Source: Apoda limacodes
Lineage: Eukaryota; Arthropoda; Insecta; Lepidoptera; Limacodidae
Direction: 5' to 3'
Length of the DNA stretch: 64,000 nt
Assembly (NCBI GenBank): GCA_946406115.1
Contig: OX291544.1
Span: 9,486,001 to 9,550,000 of the forward strand
Shown piece by piece: positions 58,001 through 63,337 of the stretch. Every line of letters begins with the position of its first letter. The stretch's first letter is position 1. The translations under genes were made by a program, and so were the position numbers. The notes under the pieces were generated by a model. It was given only the letters and a program-made list of their open reading frames with translations, was not told where the DNA came from and made no database searches.

Positions 58001-61000
58001 AAATTATTTTAAATTAAGGTTATTCGATCAGAGGGCAGTCTAAAGACGCTACAGCGTTTCCAGTATCTCCACTTACATACTATCCCATTTTGCTTGGGCC
58101 TAAACAGCAGGCACTTCTATGTGTTTAAAGAAGCTAATATATCCAGCTTGTGGATGGTGTGAGGTCACCAAACAACATCAAACAACTAAAAAGGTCTGTT
58201 AAAAATCGAGTCGAGGCCCGCGGTTTACATATATTCGCCAGTATGTTACCGTGTCATTATTTTCCTCGTTCGCAAAACCAAAGTGACCTCAAGCTACAGC
58301 ATTTCGGCATACCCTAGCTCCCCGGGGTCCAGACAGGAGGACTAAATCATAGCCACAGGATAAAGAATAGTACTGGTAGTGAATTTTTACTAAAATAACA
58401 AACTTGATTAATGTGGCGTTAATTAGAAAAAAAAATCGTTTAAATGCGCGGCTCGTACCAACTTTTGTATGGCCTCACCGATACGTACCACTTACCAGGA
58501 ATCGTGTCGCTCACATAACGCACCGGAGAGCGCTTGTGGTCGTGTTGGCAAACTTTTCTGTCCTTATGGCAAACATCAAAACTACACTCGCCATAATAAA
58601 TGATGCCACAGCCCAGTGCCTGCTTCTATTGCTAAACTAACAACGATTTTTCAGTATTAATCCTTAAGAACTAGCATCGCGCTGGTCACCTTCAGCTATC
58701 GAATGCGTGGCGATCAAGTTTTTAGTAAGTGTATGCGTGTGAAGGAACTCTCTACGAAGCATTCATCGCTTTATAACGAAATCTTTAGAACTGTGAAGCC
58801 TGCAAAGGCAATTGGTACGTATGTCTGTGCGGGAAAACAAATTTATTATTATTGACACTTCTGAACACATTGGTGTACATGGCGGGCTTAATGCTATGTA
58901 GCATTTTCTACAAGCCAACCATAGGGCTTAACAGAGAAACTGTTGGCGGTGTAAATATTTAATTTAAATGTATTTAAAAAATAATAAAATAACATATACA
59001 TAAACACATAGAAAATATATTTAAGTATAATATAACATAATACTTATAGATACATAAAAATACAAAGATTGGCATATACAAATATAAATAATATATAAGT
59101 TCATATATACATATATAAATATAAATATATAATAAAAAAAAAAATACATAATCATATATGTCGCATACCGTACATCTTGTGGAACTGTGTGAATTGAACA
59201 ATTGTGGATTGAATTGTGTGAACAATTGTCTACTAGTCATACCTGATAAAGAGTTGAGACTGAGTAACACACGACAAAGAAGTTCTATAAGGGTTCTAAA
59301 GTGCGAAACGGCAACAAATCTCTGTATACCTGTGCGGGCGCGAGGTGCTCTCTATGTGGATGGTGTGCTAGCGTGTTGAGTGCCTGGAGCGCGGCGCGCA
59401 CGTCCCGACGGAAGCTCTCCTCGTACTGTCCGCCAGTGGCGCGCGCGAACAGCCGCCGCGACCGCACCGCCAGTCTGAACACCGCGCCCAGAGACCGAAG
59501 ACACTTGCGGATTGGTTCCTGCCCCTCCGCCCCCGCCGCCCACTCCGCGCAATGTTGCACCGACGATAATAACCCTCTGACCAACATTACTATAATAGTT
59601 CATATCTTTTCGAGGAGTATACTTAAGGTGATAAATAATTTGACGAAATACGTGACATTAATAAACTTACGTTTTAAATGTACTTAAAAAGAGAAAAATG
59701 CACCAGTTTTCGGAAATAAGCGCTACACTAAAATTTATTTAAAAATTAGGTATAGGTTACATAGATAAGTAATAATAACATATTGCATACTTGTATACGA
59801 GGGCAGCTGAGAAGTGTTCCTCTATGTAAACATCGAGAACTGGTCGAAAATGCTGGAAACGAGGCTCGTCGAGCAAACTGCAGATCGACACTAGTACCAG
59901 GAACACTGTACCGGAATGCGGCGTACTGAGAAACAGAAAGAATATTTAAAAATCTTTAGTTAAAAACATGGTAAACTGTACAAGAGTGCTCTTAGAGAAA
60001 ATTGCCTCGAAAATTTCCGGACTCTCTAGTTATACTGTAGATAGTTTCTATACGTTAAAATTGTATGTTTTTGGATATTTTGACAACTTGTTGCAGACAT
60101 CAAACTCATGTTACGATAGGCTGTAAATCCGTGTCAACTTGAAACTATGACTATGTTTACAACTAAAATAGTCGCATAAGTAGTTAATAATGTAGTAATA
60201 AATAAAAACGAAACATATTTATGTCTTAACTAGTAGTGCGCCGCGGTTTTATCTACATAAAAATAGGTGTTTTACATTCGTGAATCTCTAAAAGTGTAAC
60301 AGAAAACTTTGCATCAAGTACATATACAAATTGGCATAAAGTTTTATCCACCTGTTTCCATCTTCAGTAGAGAACAATGCGAACAGAGCATCCAGCACAT
60401 CCCGAAGAAACTTGATCAGTTCTTCACAGCTCAGCCCGTCGCCGAGTCTCAATACTCGAAGTAGCGTCTCCTGTACTTTTTCTGGATGCGCACGCCACTG
60501 AAGTAACGCCAAGAGATCCTCTGTCAATCATATATTCTACTATGATACTATATTTTACAAAATATTTGTCTTCCTCTATTAGTTTTTGTTTCATTTATTT
60601 TATTCTTATGCGATCTCATTCCAATTTATTTACAATTCCCTCACTTACTTTAATTCTAAAGCCATACTTAGTTACATATAAATACCTACTGACTGTTGCT
60701 ACAAATTATAATTCTGGCTCTTCTCTGTTATTTCCCCGCTTATAAGGCGCGGTTATTCGTTAAGAAGGTTGTCTGTAACGTAGGCAACAACATATTAGGG
60801 TCCATCCACTTAATACGTTTACGTAACGTTAAATTTAGACCCCTCCCCCCCCTCTTGACACGCTTTTTCCAATTTCAGTATGAAAAATTGTCTTTGTCAC
60901 ACTTTGCATGACCCCCCCTCCCCCCTAAACGCGTGACGTATTAAAAAGATGGCCCCTTAGTATATGCGTGTTAAGGAACTTTTTTATGGAGCGTTCACCG

Positions 61001-63337
61001 CTTCAATAAGATATATTTAGAGCCATGAAGGCCTGCAGGTTTTAAATTAGTTATGAATGGTTTATACGTCAAACAAATTTGTTACTAACTTGAAATGTGG
61101 TACATATGTTTTTAGTTTGCTAAGAACTATTTTAAAGCATTATGTATTATTCTGGCTCTTTTCTAATATTTTAGTATACAGTTTATTTTTAGTATTGTAG
61201 TAAGTTACCGTTTTGCGTGAGTTTCGTTGAACACAGCAAGGTGTTTATTGCACAGTTCTCTTTGGAACTTTTCTGGAAGGAAGGTACGACGCCGTTGACG
61301 GACGACCGAGTGGTGTCGCTAGCGCAAGAGGGCAGAGACAAGTAGCTTGCACTTGTTAACCTGCGACAACAGCATATTATAAGGAAATTGGTATGATAAC
61401 AATTATAAATCAGCCTGTAGTCAAAATATATACCTACATACGACGGACACGGCGCGCTTCTCTTTTATCTATTAATTAAGTAAGTAAAGTAAGATATGTG
61501 TAAGACATATAGTAAAAAAACTCAAAATCATCGCTAATAAAGCGGAAAATTAGTTTTATAATACAAAAGGTGGATGTTGGTGTAATCACTATTACTCTTT
61601 AGAAAAAACTAATTTAAGTTATAAACTCCCAGAACACAAATCACAAAACACAGTGATTCATCATAGAATTGATTTAATAAGTACATACATAGAAATATGT
61701 ACGTTCGTAAACTACCTGAAGGTAGTTGTGATAGGAAAGAAACTTCATAGAGCCCCATATGTTTGAAAAAACATATTTGAAAAAAATTTGTTATTTATTA
61801 TACTAATTAATAAGGTTATGTTATCACTTACTTGGCGGGATCATCGCACTTATAAACATATAATTCGTGCGCTCCGTCTCTGAGTGTAGCCCCACTCGCC
61901 TCCATCAGTCGAGCGAAAGAGAACCCGAACAGTTTTCTCTCCGTCTTATCCCTCGCTGAAAATGTAGTAATTGTAAGATGTTTGAGCTCTTTCAAGGACA
62001 CATAAAAAGAAACCGTTACCTTTAGTCAAAAGCAATAATCTAAGAATTTTACAAGCTTGCTTAAACAAAAAAATTTAAGTTCCCAGCGTGTTTTCAAAGA
62101 AGCGATTTTTCTAACAAAAGCTAATTAAAAAAAAACCTTTATTTTAAAATGTATTAATGGACTCATATTAACACGCTACGTTCATAACGTGATTTTTTTT
62201 TATATTTCTATAACAAGACCCTGAAGGTGCTTCAATAAACATAATTTAAAAACGTAGTGGAGCGTTTTATTATTTCCACGCGGAGCTAGGAATACAAACC
62301 CGCCGCTGAAAGTATATTTTCGTATAGTAAGTAAAACTGCTTGACAATGTAATGTTGCTGTACTCACATGAACAGTGCCTGAACTCGATCCTAACGTGCG
62401 CGTTTGTGAACGTCTCTATCGGCACCGTAAGTCTGAGCTGCTCGCCCCACGCCGGACTGTTGTTGTGATACAGCACCAACGACTCGTATCCCGTGGAACC
62501 ATTACCACTTGACCCCCACACGCATTCCTGATAGTAGAAATAAATACGTATCTATACCGTAAAAACCCTAACATAAAACCATAAACGATCTTCTGGGACC
62601 GTTTCTATAGTAACAAGAAACATAGCACGGCTGTTTTATGTATTTTAAGTACGCGATTTAACTATTCGAGAATATAAATCGGCTAAAGTACAATGTACTT
62701 ATGTTTTTTATCACTACTATAAGGGCGCAGGCATCTCATTAGAAAGAGGAGGTTTAGGCCATATTCGACAGCGCTGACCCAGTACGGGATGGTTAACGCT
62801 TTCGAGGTAGTGTAGTGTAGTGTAAAAATAGAAAAAAAAGGTCAGATTTTTCAAGCCACTTATTTCATCTTTGACTTAACTTAAAGACTTTCATAAGGCA
62901 ATAACAGCCAGGACCGTTTTACCGACCTATTGACATGCCCTCTGAAGAACGGAGCAGTTAAGAAAAATGTACCACAACCAAGATACCCATCCAATGGCTG
63001 ATCACGCTCGACGTTGCTTAACTTTGCATATTATTTTTAATAGACAGGTGGAATATTACTGGATCAAGTTCTAGACTAAATAATTAGCAAAATTTACTTA
63101 CATCAATGACTTCACCGGTGTTGTCATGGACGGTAACAGTGGCTAGCACATTTTTAGCTGTGCTCTTTCCTCCTCTTTCAAACTCGGCTCGTTCTAGAGT
63201 GAGATAGAGATCGTTCCGCACGTCTCCCGGCATGATGACGTCAGGAAAGCCTCTTTTCGCAGTCACCGTGGCTCCTGACGTAACAGCTTCTGCAACGCTG
63301 CCCGCAGTGGTGAGTAGCCTGAGGGCAACCACTATTC
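30854..63337 (-). CDS. spg: DOCK3/DOCK4-family Rac/Rap GEF (sponge orthologue), 27 coding exons, 5' part outside window
   Basis: Family role: DOCK A/B proteins work with ELMO and load GTP on Rac; DOCK4 also acts on Rap1. Drosophila sponge is the DOCK3/4 member. Seen: 27 minus-strand exons bounded by AG/GT splice sites join in a single frame of 1477 codons ending in TAG at 30854. Numbered from the first full codon here, the DHR-1 (C2-like) domain is roughly residues 25-215, a helical middle runs to about 770, DHR-2/DOCKER covers about 770-1235, and a proline-rich tail with five PxxP clusters follows. DOCK3/4 rather than DOCK1/mbc is chosen because blocks such as [19 protein letters not shown] and LCSTKLTQN fit the DOCK3/4 subgroup. 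Family members have about 2000 residues, so some 400 N-terminal residues including the SH3 domain should lie beyond 64000. Splice sites are read by eye; alternative exons are not excluded. Confidence 0.93.
31140..31200. repeat. Non-LTR/SINE shard in intron
   Basis: TTTAGGCCATCACCACGCTGGCTCACGGGAGCG resembles phrases at 51870 (ACACGCTGGCTCAGTGCGG) and 62755 (TAGGCCATATTCGACAGCGCTGACCCAGTACGG), a dispersed lepidopteran repeat block. Confidence 0.4.
31357..31527 (-). CDS. spg: spg window exon 26 (alanine-rich tail exon)
   Basis: Acceptor TTTGTGTACAG, donor GTCAGT. Two bases, 56 codons, one base: 171 bases and phase-symmetric, so skipping it would keep exon 27 in frame. [20 protein letters not shown] combines a PPRVP motif with an arginine/alanine run. 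It is GC-rich compared with its introns. Confidence 0.84.
31825..31922 (-). CDS. spg: spg window exon 25 (proline-rich tail)
   Basis: Acceptor TTTTTCTTAG, donor GTAACT. One base, 32 codons, one base. Encodes [10 protein letters not shown], another PPLPxR motif, after a basic [10 protein letters not shown] stretch that could be phosphorylated (inference). Confidence 0.86.
32090..32822 (+). mobile_element. Jockey-like LINE, 3' end fragment 3, in intron of spg
   Basis: Between exons 24 and 25, antisense to the host gene. Carries the coding remnants for CCDLWAG-type, [17 protein letters not shown] and [20 protein letters not shown] segments with stops and frameshifts. Ends GCCACCTTAGTGGTATAAAAAATAAA. 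It is longer at its 5' end than the copy at 26008. Confidence 0.85.
33157..33332 (-). CDS. spg: spg window exon 24 (proline-rich tail)
   Basis: Acceptor TTTGCTCCAG, donor GTAAAT. 58 codons plus two bases. Serine- and aspartate-rich start, then [16 protein letters not shown], a PPLPxR class SH3 ligand of the kind bound by Crk-type adaptors in DOCK tails. Confidence 0.88.
33333..34606. other. Intron between exons 23 and 24
   Basis: AT-rich. The only recognisable content is the RTE-like fragment at 34155-34312. Confidence 0.5.
34155..34312 (+). repeat. RTE-like 3' end fragment in intron, copy 3
   Basis: Between exons 23 and 24. GACGTGGGCGAACTATGGCTA, GGAATCCCACGCCGACAAAA and GAGCTGCGGCCATAACCTAG match the 3' end of the family. 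Confidence 0.6.
34607..34706 (-). CDS. spg: spg window exon 23 (proline-rich tail)
   Basis: Acceptor TTTTGTTCAG, donor GTAAGT. One base then 33 codons. [15 protein letters not shown] carries a PLPPVP SH3-binding type motif. Low conservation is expected in this tail; support comes from splice sites and phase continuity with exons 22 and 24. Confidence 0.85.
35281..35370 (-). CDS. spg: spg window exon 22 (end of DHR-2)
   Basis: Acceptor CATGTTAAAG, donor GTAAGT. One base, 29 codons, two bases. [15 protein letters not shown] is the final DHR-2 helix (family KKLVxxFxxMKxxLG). A MITE terminal repeat begins about 27 bases upstream of its acceptor. Confidence 0.9.
35392..35602. mobile_element. MITE with 20-bp perfect terminal inverted repeats
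   Basis: AGTCACGTTTTGTTGACAAG (35397-35416) is the exact reverse complement of CTTGTCAACAAAACGTGACT (35578-35597). The interior is AT-rich without coding potential. It lies between exons 21 and 22, and its right-hand repeat (as the gene reads) is close to the acceptor of exon 22. Confidence 0.8.
35735..36048 (-). CDS. spg: spg window exon 21 (DHR-2 catalytic lobe C)
   Basis: Acceptor TTTGATAG, donor GTGAGA. 104 codons plus two bases. Contains [20 protein letters not shown]. In solved DOCK2 and DOCK9 complexes the valine of this block (here about residue 1146 of the window-encoded segment) is the nucleotide sensor that displaces magnesium from the GTPase. It is present, so the GEF is predicted to be catalytically competent. 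[12 protein letters not shown] just before it is also conserved. Confidence 0.95.
36130..36237 (-). CDS. spg: spg window exon 20 (DHR-2)
   Basis: Acceptor TTTCTGCAG, donor GTAAGT. Exactly 36 codons. [20 protein letters not shown] and VEEIPPVE match the (L/T)W(V/I)ERTxLxxxxxLPGIxRWxEV block that opens the catalytic lobe. Confidence 0.93.
36430..36590 (-). CDS. spg: spg window exon 19 (DHR-2)
   Basis: Acceptor ACCCACTAG, donor GTTTTT (off consensus but with in-frame homology on both sides). Two bases then 53 codons. Opens with the split-codon [10 protein letters not shown] and ends [17 protein letters not shown], matching the DRPxxKxxxDKxNEFK block before lobe C. Confidence 0.92.
36755..36827 (+). 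repeat. RTE-like 3' end fragment in intron, copy 4
   Basis: Short remnant between exons 18 and 19. CCGATAACCGAATTTAGGGC then CCGCGGGCAAAACCTAGTT. Confidence 0.55.
36985..37095 (-). repeat. Intronic block B, partly similar to exon 17 end
   Basis: Shares with 37715-37870 the run GAACATGCGTGACA(T/A)TACTCGA and AAGTTGGTATTGAAGTGTTGTA plus GGGG(C/T)GCCC(T/C)TTATAT (minus strand). The last module resembles ATGGGGTGTCCCTTATTTGT in exon 17. Contains stops; not coding now. Confidence 0.55.
37227..37368 (-). CDS. spg: spg window exon 18 (DHR-2)
   Basis: Acceptor TTTTGACAG, donor GTGAGT. 47 codons plus one base. [20 protein letters not shown] is the conserved F(V/I)YRGxxYERLxxFxxRLxxxxP block of lobe B. 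Confidence 0.93.
37715..37870 (-). repeat. Intronic block A, decayed exon-17-like sequence
   Basis: On the minus strand it contains AGAATGGGGTGCCCCTTATA, close to the end of exon 17, and separately a segment reading [13 protein letters not shown] in the same relative frame in which exon 17 reads [14 protein letters not shown]. Stops upstream (TGA, TAG) show it is not functional. The order of the two modules is reversed relative to the exon. Confidence 0.5.
38000..38194 (-). CDS. spg: spg window exon 17 (DHR-2)
   Basis: Acceptor TTTTTATAG, donor GTAAGT. Exactly 65 codons. Starts [13 protein letters not shown] and ends with [14 protein letters not shown], the DOCK 'FFRVGFYGxxFPxFL' strand of lobe B. 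Two short blocks in the neighbouring introns resemble the 3' half of this exon (see findings). Confidence 0.93.
38450..38578 (-). CDS. spg: spg window exon 16 (DHR-2)
   Basis: Acceptor GATTTCAG, donor GTACGG. Exactly 43 codons. [20 protein letters not shown] plus FDRGK matches the segment between the lobe-A helices of DHR-2. Confidence 0.92.
38844..38957 (-). CDS. spg: spg window exon 15 (DHR-2)
   Basis: Acceptor TTGTTACAG, donor GTAAAA. Exactly 38 codons. [20 protein letters not shown] followed by [17 protein letters not shown] is the N-terminal helical lobe (lobe A) of the DOCKER domain, which mediates dimerisation in solved DOCK structures. Confidence 0.94.
39346..40080. repeat. Imperfect inverted repeat in intron
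   Basis: AATCGAGTCTAATATACTT and CAGCAGGTTGATGTAAATAAT on the plus strand (39346-39460) mirror the same phrases on the minus strand (40080-40015); the left arm has about 60 extra bases. Both arms read FQQQV(D/E)VNN with synonymous differences, hinting at a former coding element. Confidence 0.55.
40785..41045 (+). promoter_or_regulatory. Orphan RNA polymerase II core promoter-like array
   Basis: Plus strand, inside the intron between exons 14 and 15: CCAATCAGAG at about 40790, its inverse CTCTGATTGG at about 40955, TATAAAAGG at 41007-41015 and an arthropod initiator-like TCATACAGT about 20 bases further (41028-41036). Downstream sequence (GTGAAAGTTCAACAGTTCCAGG...) has no long open frame. It could be a solo LTR promoter, a non-coding RNA promoter or chance. 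No second LTR copy is visible in the window. Confidence 0.45.
42207..42363 (-). CDS. spg: spg window exon 14 (approach to DHR-2)
   Basis: Acceptor CTGAATAG, donor GTTAGT. One base then 52 codons. [20 protein letters not shown] and LLDYRAV match the conserved WRExGxxFIxxVTRLxERLLDYR block. The short stretch before it (LMERVST) is less conserved, so the acceptor is slightly less certain than the rest. Confidence 0.89.
42735..43000 (+). mobile_element. Jockey-like LINE, 3' coding fragment 4, in intron
   Basis: The open frame 42747-43016 reads [40 protein letters not shown] and GFFKKLFDC, the extreme C-terminus of the LINE RT protein. The usual 3' tail is absent. Antisense to spg. Confidence 0.85.
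45009..45296 (+). CDS. Transposon-associated small protein (95 residues)
   Basis: Reads [20 protein letters not shown], then a tryptophan pair ([12 protein letters not shown]) and [20 protein letters not shown]. The pattern of an aromatic N-terminal module followed by AExEL...KSDT(D/E)S is familiar from small ORFs that accompany insect DNA transposons (DUF4806-like proteins); I infer the same here. ATG at 45009 is preferred over 44931 because a polypyrimidine-AG acceptor (TGCTTTTCAG) ends a few bases before it, and the upstream codons encode a hydrophobic intron-like run. No stop or frameshift is seen inside. It may be a downstream exon of a longer ORF. Confidence 0.5.
   Translation: MTYKIVETLEKGKRTLYYVPNDWENNNILHWPKFKVETLIAIEDSMKCRVNNTGLVSLASAEVELANMIAKSDTESEETQNNKSQNVKCNHNIQD
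45858..46044. mobile_element. MITE-like GC-richer insertion
   Basis: CTGGTTGCCTGTAAAGTCGG...TTTACGTGACAA is loosely mirrored by TGTCACCCGGCAAACCAATT and TTGTCACGTC. The interior has CTCTCGCTCTTAGGCGGGCG and GAGCGCATAACGTGAGCGGAG. Nested in the DNA transposon. Confidence 0.4.
46265..46612 (+). mobile_element. tRNA-derived SINE, copy 2 (best preserved)
   Basis: A box in GGTGGCCGAGGGGTTTAA, B box GAAGGTTCGAACCCCGG, body with ACATCGTGAGGAAACCTGCA, then GAAGTCCACAATCCGCACTG, GGCCCGCGTGTGGACAATGC and CAACAGTGGGGACATATGAA. Same tail as 17632-17880. Nested inside the DNA transposon. The B box is perfect; the acceptor stem is not, so it is not a tRNA gene. Confidence 0.85.
46876..48253 (-). pseudogene. 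DNA transposon transposase, degraded
   Basis: Starts [17 protein letters not shown] at 48253 with a GTAAGA donor right after it, so the gene had introns. Further on, pieces read [69 protein letters not shown] and finally [14 protein letters not shown]. The NIDGLxL...WPIL and CDxPAR blocks identify a transposase family widespread in insects and Hydra. Lesions: a TGA in the NISHEA segment, a 41-bp tandem duplication (47650-47731), frameshifts after the K-P-S-D-L block, and stops around 47150-47260. It cannot encode an active enzyme. Confidence 0.7.
47650..47731. repeat. 41-bp tandem duplication in transposase pseudogene
   Basis: TGAGGATTGTGCTCAAATAT...CATGAGATAT occurs twice back to back (47650-47690 and 47691-47731). 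41 is not a multiple of three, so it breaks the frame. Confidence 0.9.
48540..48775. repeat. 60-bp subterminal repeat array of the DNA transposon
   Basis: About four units of the form CATTATACGACGTTGTATAA + AG(C/T)(A/C)GTCGTAAAAACGTTTAC + variable 15-20 bases. These are typical transposase-binding subterminal arrays. The apparent peptide SKRFYD...QRRI on the minus strand is the translated repeat. Confidence 0.85.
48905..50015 (+). mobile_element. Jockey-like LINE fragment 5, internally deleted
   Basis: 5' part reads [40 protein letters not shown] and [20 protein letters not shown]; the last phrase joins a segment before the RT core directly to one after it, so the RT core including the FADD-type motif is deleted. 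It continues with [20 protein letters not shown] and [10 protein letters not shown], then broken frames to GAATGAGCTCCCTGCCGAG and GGGGTTCTTC near 50000. Antisense to spg. Confidence 0.8.
50871..51053. mobile_element. Hairpin element with about 64-bp arms next to exon 13
   Basis: AACACATATATAAAACCACC opens it and GGTGGTTTTATATATGTGTT closes it, exact complements over 20 bases. Pairing continues through TTAGTC(C/T)AG(G/A)TACTCTG and GCAGTGTTRCGGCAAC to a loop of about 55 bases. It ends 75 bases from the donor of exon 13. No coding potential. Confidence 0.8.
51129..51357 (-). CDS. spg: spg window exon 13 (helical region)
   Basis: Acceptor TAATCTCCAG, donor GTAAGC; an alternative GT two bases earlier would break phase with exon 14. 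Two bases, 75 codons, two bases. [20 protein letters not shown] is the hallmark LIDKLDxLxxxxKGDxxYR block of DOCK3/4 and its relatives. Confidence 0.93.
51860..51930 (+). repeat. Dispersed non-LTR/SINE shard
   Basis: TTCAACACGCTGGCTCAGTGCGGATTGGCGGACG, a block common near SINE tails in Lepidoptera. Related phrases occur at 31145 and 62755. Confidence 0.45.
52050..54681 (+). mobile_element. 5'-truncated Jockey-type LINE, nearly intact RT, in intron between exons 12 and 13
   Basis: Coding remnant of ORF2 followed by an 800-base 3' UTR ending AACTGAATAAATTAAATTGAATTTGAATTTGAATTT, an oligomeric AATTTG tail typical of several non-LTR clades. The 5' end is truncated within or after the endonuclease region. 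Inserted antisense to spg so that its tail touches the splice donor of exon 12. A different family from the five shorter LINE fragments, which have a CACCTTAGTGGTAT tail. Confidence 0.9.
52058..53881 (+). pseudogene. LINE ORF2 reverse transcriptase, two lesions
   Basis: The longest open stretch, 52433-53776 (447 codons), holds the RT domain in order: [66 protein letters not shown], the catalytic FADDTSLLF, then the thumb [11 protein letters not shown] and [16 protein letters not shown]. The same frame continues upstream to 52058 ([12 protein letters not shown], the linker after the endonuclease) but is interrupted by a single TAA at 52247-52249. Near 53760 one extra T shifts the frame, so the protein ends early at 53776 instead of at the TAG at 53879. 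All catalytic RT residues visible are intact. The lesions are few, so the insertion looks relatively young. Confidence 0.88.
54684..54810 (-). CDS. spg: spg window exon 12 (helical region)
   Basis: Acceptor TAACTTCCAG, donor GTAAATTC. 42 codons plus one base. [14 protein letters not shown] and VLAVWTRLG align with the family. The donor is unusual: only its GT (54682-54683) separates the exon from the 3' tail of a LINE, so intron bases +3 to +8 belong to the inserted element. Joining to exon 13 keeps frame and homology. Confidence 0.92.
55553..55681 (-). CDS. spg: spg window exon 11 (helical region)
   Basis: Acceptor GTTATACAG, donor GTAACA. Exactly 43 codons. [10 protein letters not shown] is the conserved (M/V)FPxDWxVMR block of DOCK A/B proteins. 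Confidence 0.92.
56093..56254 (-). CDS. spg: spg window exon 10 (helical region)
   Basis: Acceptor TAATTTTAG, donor GTAAGT. Exactly 54 codons in phase 0. [17 protein letters not shown] and [14 protein letters not shown] align with the DOCK helical segment just before the PxDW block. Missed by simple ORF calling because flanking frames merge with the intron. Confidence 0.91.
56403..56650 (-). CDS. spg: spg window exon 9 (helical region)
   Basis: Acceptor TCACCCCAG, donor GTAAGT. Two bases then 82 codons to a codon boundary. [15 protein letters not shown] corresponds to the conserved LxxxxxHLxxHL helix. An acidic, proline-bearing stretch rich in D, E and P ([17 protein letters not shown]) follows and looks like an exposed loop. 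Confidence 0.9.
56690..56870 (+). repeat. TAGGGTTCCGT repeat, second subfamily fragment
   Basis: TTTTTAGGGTTCCGTCTATT then CATGTCCGTCCGTCTGCTTG, GCGGCTTAGCTCAGAGACTA and AGAAAGCTGTAATTAGGCATG. The end immediately abuts exon 9's upstream intron border region. Confidence 0.6.
57085..57420 (-). repeat. AGGGTTCCGTACC repeat, inverted copy
   Basis: Minus-strand copy of the family at 878 and 2585: ends AATCGGCAAAGTGCGAGTTG and CGAAGGGTTCCGTACG, middle GCGGCAACAGAAATACATCT, and ACAGCGAAGTCTTAGTAATAGGGTTCCGC. Together with the plus-strand fragment at 56690 it makes an inverted pair. Confidence 0.75.
57781..57967 (-). CDS. spg: spg window exon 8 (helical region, alanine-rich)
   Basis: Acceptor CCCATACAG, donor GTAAGA. 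Phase 0 start, 62 codons plus one base. [11 protein letters not shown] aligns with the helix after the exon-7 block. The middle is alanine-rich ([20 protein letters not shown]) and poorly conserved relative to vertebrate DOCK4, so this is a divergent linker or helix rather than a catalytic part. Confidence 0.88.
57968..59329. other. Intron between exons 7 and 8
   Basis: No gene recognised. 58975-59160 is an (AT)-rich simple repeat. The open frame 58404-58640 has no known motif. Confidence 0.4.
59330..59576 (-). CDS. spg: spg window exon 7 (helical region)
   Basis: Acceptor GTTGGTCAG, donor GTATAC. One base then 82 codons, ending on a codon boundary. [20 protein letters not shown] is a near-invariant DOCK block. 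Base composition is clearly more GC-rich than the surrounding introns. The open frame reads on for 15 codons into the intron, but the homology resumes in exon 8, so the splice at 59330 is preferred. Confidence 0.92.
59791..59925 (-). CDS. spg: spg window exon 6 (helical region)
   Basis: Acceptor TTTCTCAG, donor GTATGC. One base, 44 codons, two bases. [20 protein letters not shown] is the conserved Fxx(F)xPVxDxYIxxHFxxAL helix of DOCK proteins. There is no stop in frame and the phase matches both neighbours. Confidence 0.91.
60352..60520 (-). CDS. spg: spg window exon 5 (helical region)
   Basis: Acceptor GATTGACAG, donor GTGGAT, which is weaker than the other donors of this gene. Two bases, 55 codons, two bases. 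[14 protein letters not shown] followed by [17 protein letters not shown] is the family's first helical repeat after DHR-1. Confidence 0.91.
60797..60962. mobile_element. MITE with AGGGTCCATCCACTTAATACG-type ends
   Basis: Left TTAGGGTCCATCCACTTAATACGT and right ACGTATTAAAAAGATGGCCCCTTA are inverted. Two C-runs (CCCCTCCCCCCCC and CCCCCCCTCCCCCC) lie inside. Same general design as a dispersed arthropod repeat with GGGGCCATCC ends. Lies between exons 4 and 5. Confidence 0.7.
61209..61360 (-). CDS. spg: spg window exon 4 (end of DHR-1)
   Basis: Easily missed because no long open frame surrounds it. Acceptor TTGTCGCAG, donor GTAACT (GTAACTTA). One base, 50 codons, one base. YLSLPS closes the DHR-1 fold and [10 protein letters not shown] is the conserved block that leads into the helical region. 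It fills the gap between exons 3 and 5 in correct phase. Confidence 0.9.
61832..61955 (-). CDS. spg: spg window exon 3 (DHR-1)
   Basis: Acceptor CATTTTCAG, donor GTAAGT. Two bases, 40 codons, two bases. Encodes [15 protein letters not shown] and [16 protein letters not shown], matching the DHR-1 segment that follows the RxEFRHCS strand in the family. Confidence 0.92.
62368..62527 (-). CDS. spg: spg window exon 2 (DHR-1)
   Basis: Acceptor CTATCAG, donor GTGAGT. Starts in phase 0 with ECVWG and ends one base into a codon. [15 protein letters not shown] and RIEFRHCS are the DHR-1 core strands. This wording is closer to DOCK3/4 than to DOCK1/2/5, and is the main reason for the subgroup call. Confidence 0.93.
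62745..62805 (+). repeat. Dispersed non-LTR/SINE shard
   Basis: GGTTTAGGCCATATTCGACAGCGCTGACCCAGTACGGGATGG, related to 31145 and 51865. Confidence 0.45.
63102..63337 (-). CDS. spg: spg window exon 1 (start of DHR-1)
   Basis: Acceptor TTTTCCAG, donor GTAAGT. Carries two bases of a split codon then 78 codons, ending on a codon boundary. Encodes [19 protein letters not shown], the MPGDxRND block typical of the first strands of the DOCK DHR-1 domain, which binds phosphoinositides and targets the protein to membrane. It is the first exon in the window; its upstream partner is outside. Confidence 0.93.

Noticed and set aside
59285..59329. Reading through the exon 7 donor to give [14 protein letters not shown] and a stop
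   Set aside because: It looks superficially like the family's VYxxLL helix, but it ends in a stop, while splicing to 57967 restores phase and homology.
30854..63337. Assignment of the gene to DOCK1/2/5 (myoblast city)
   Set aside because: Conserved blocks in exons 2, 4, 13 and 15 fit DOCK3/4 wording better. A phylogeny of DHR-1 and DHR-2 would settle it; clustering with mbc would refute the sponge call.
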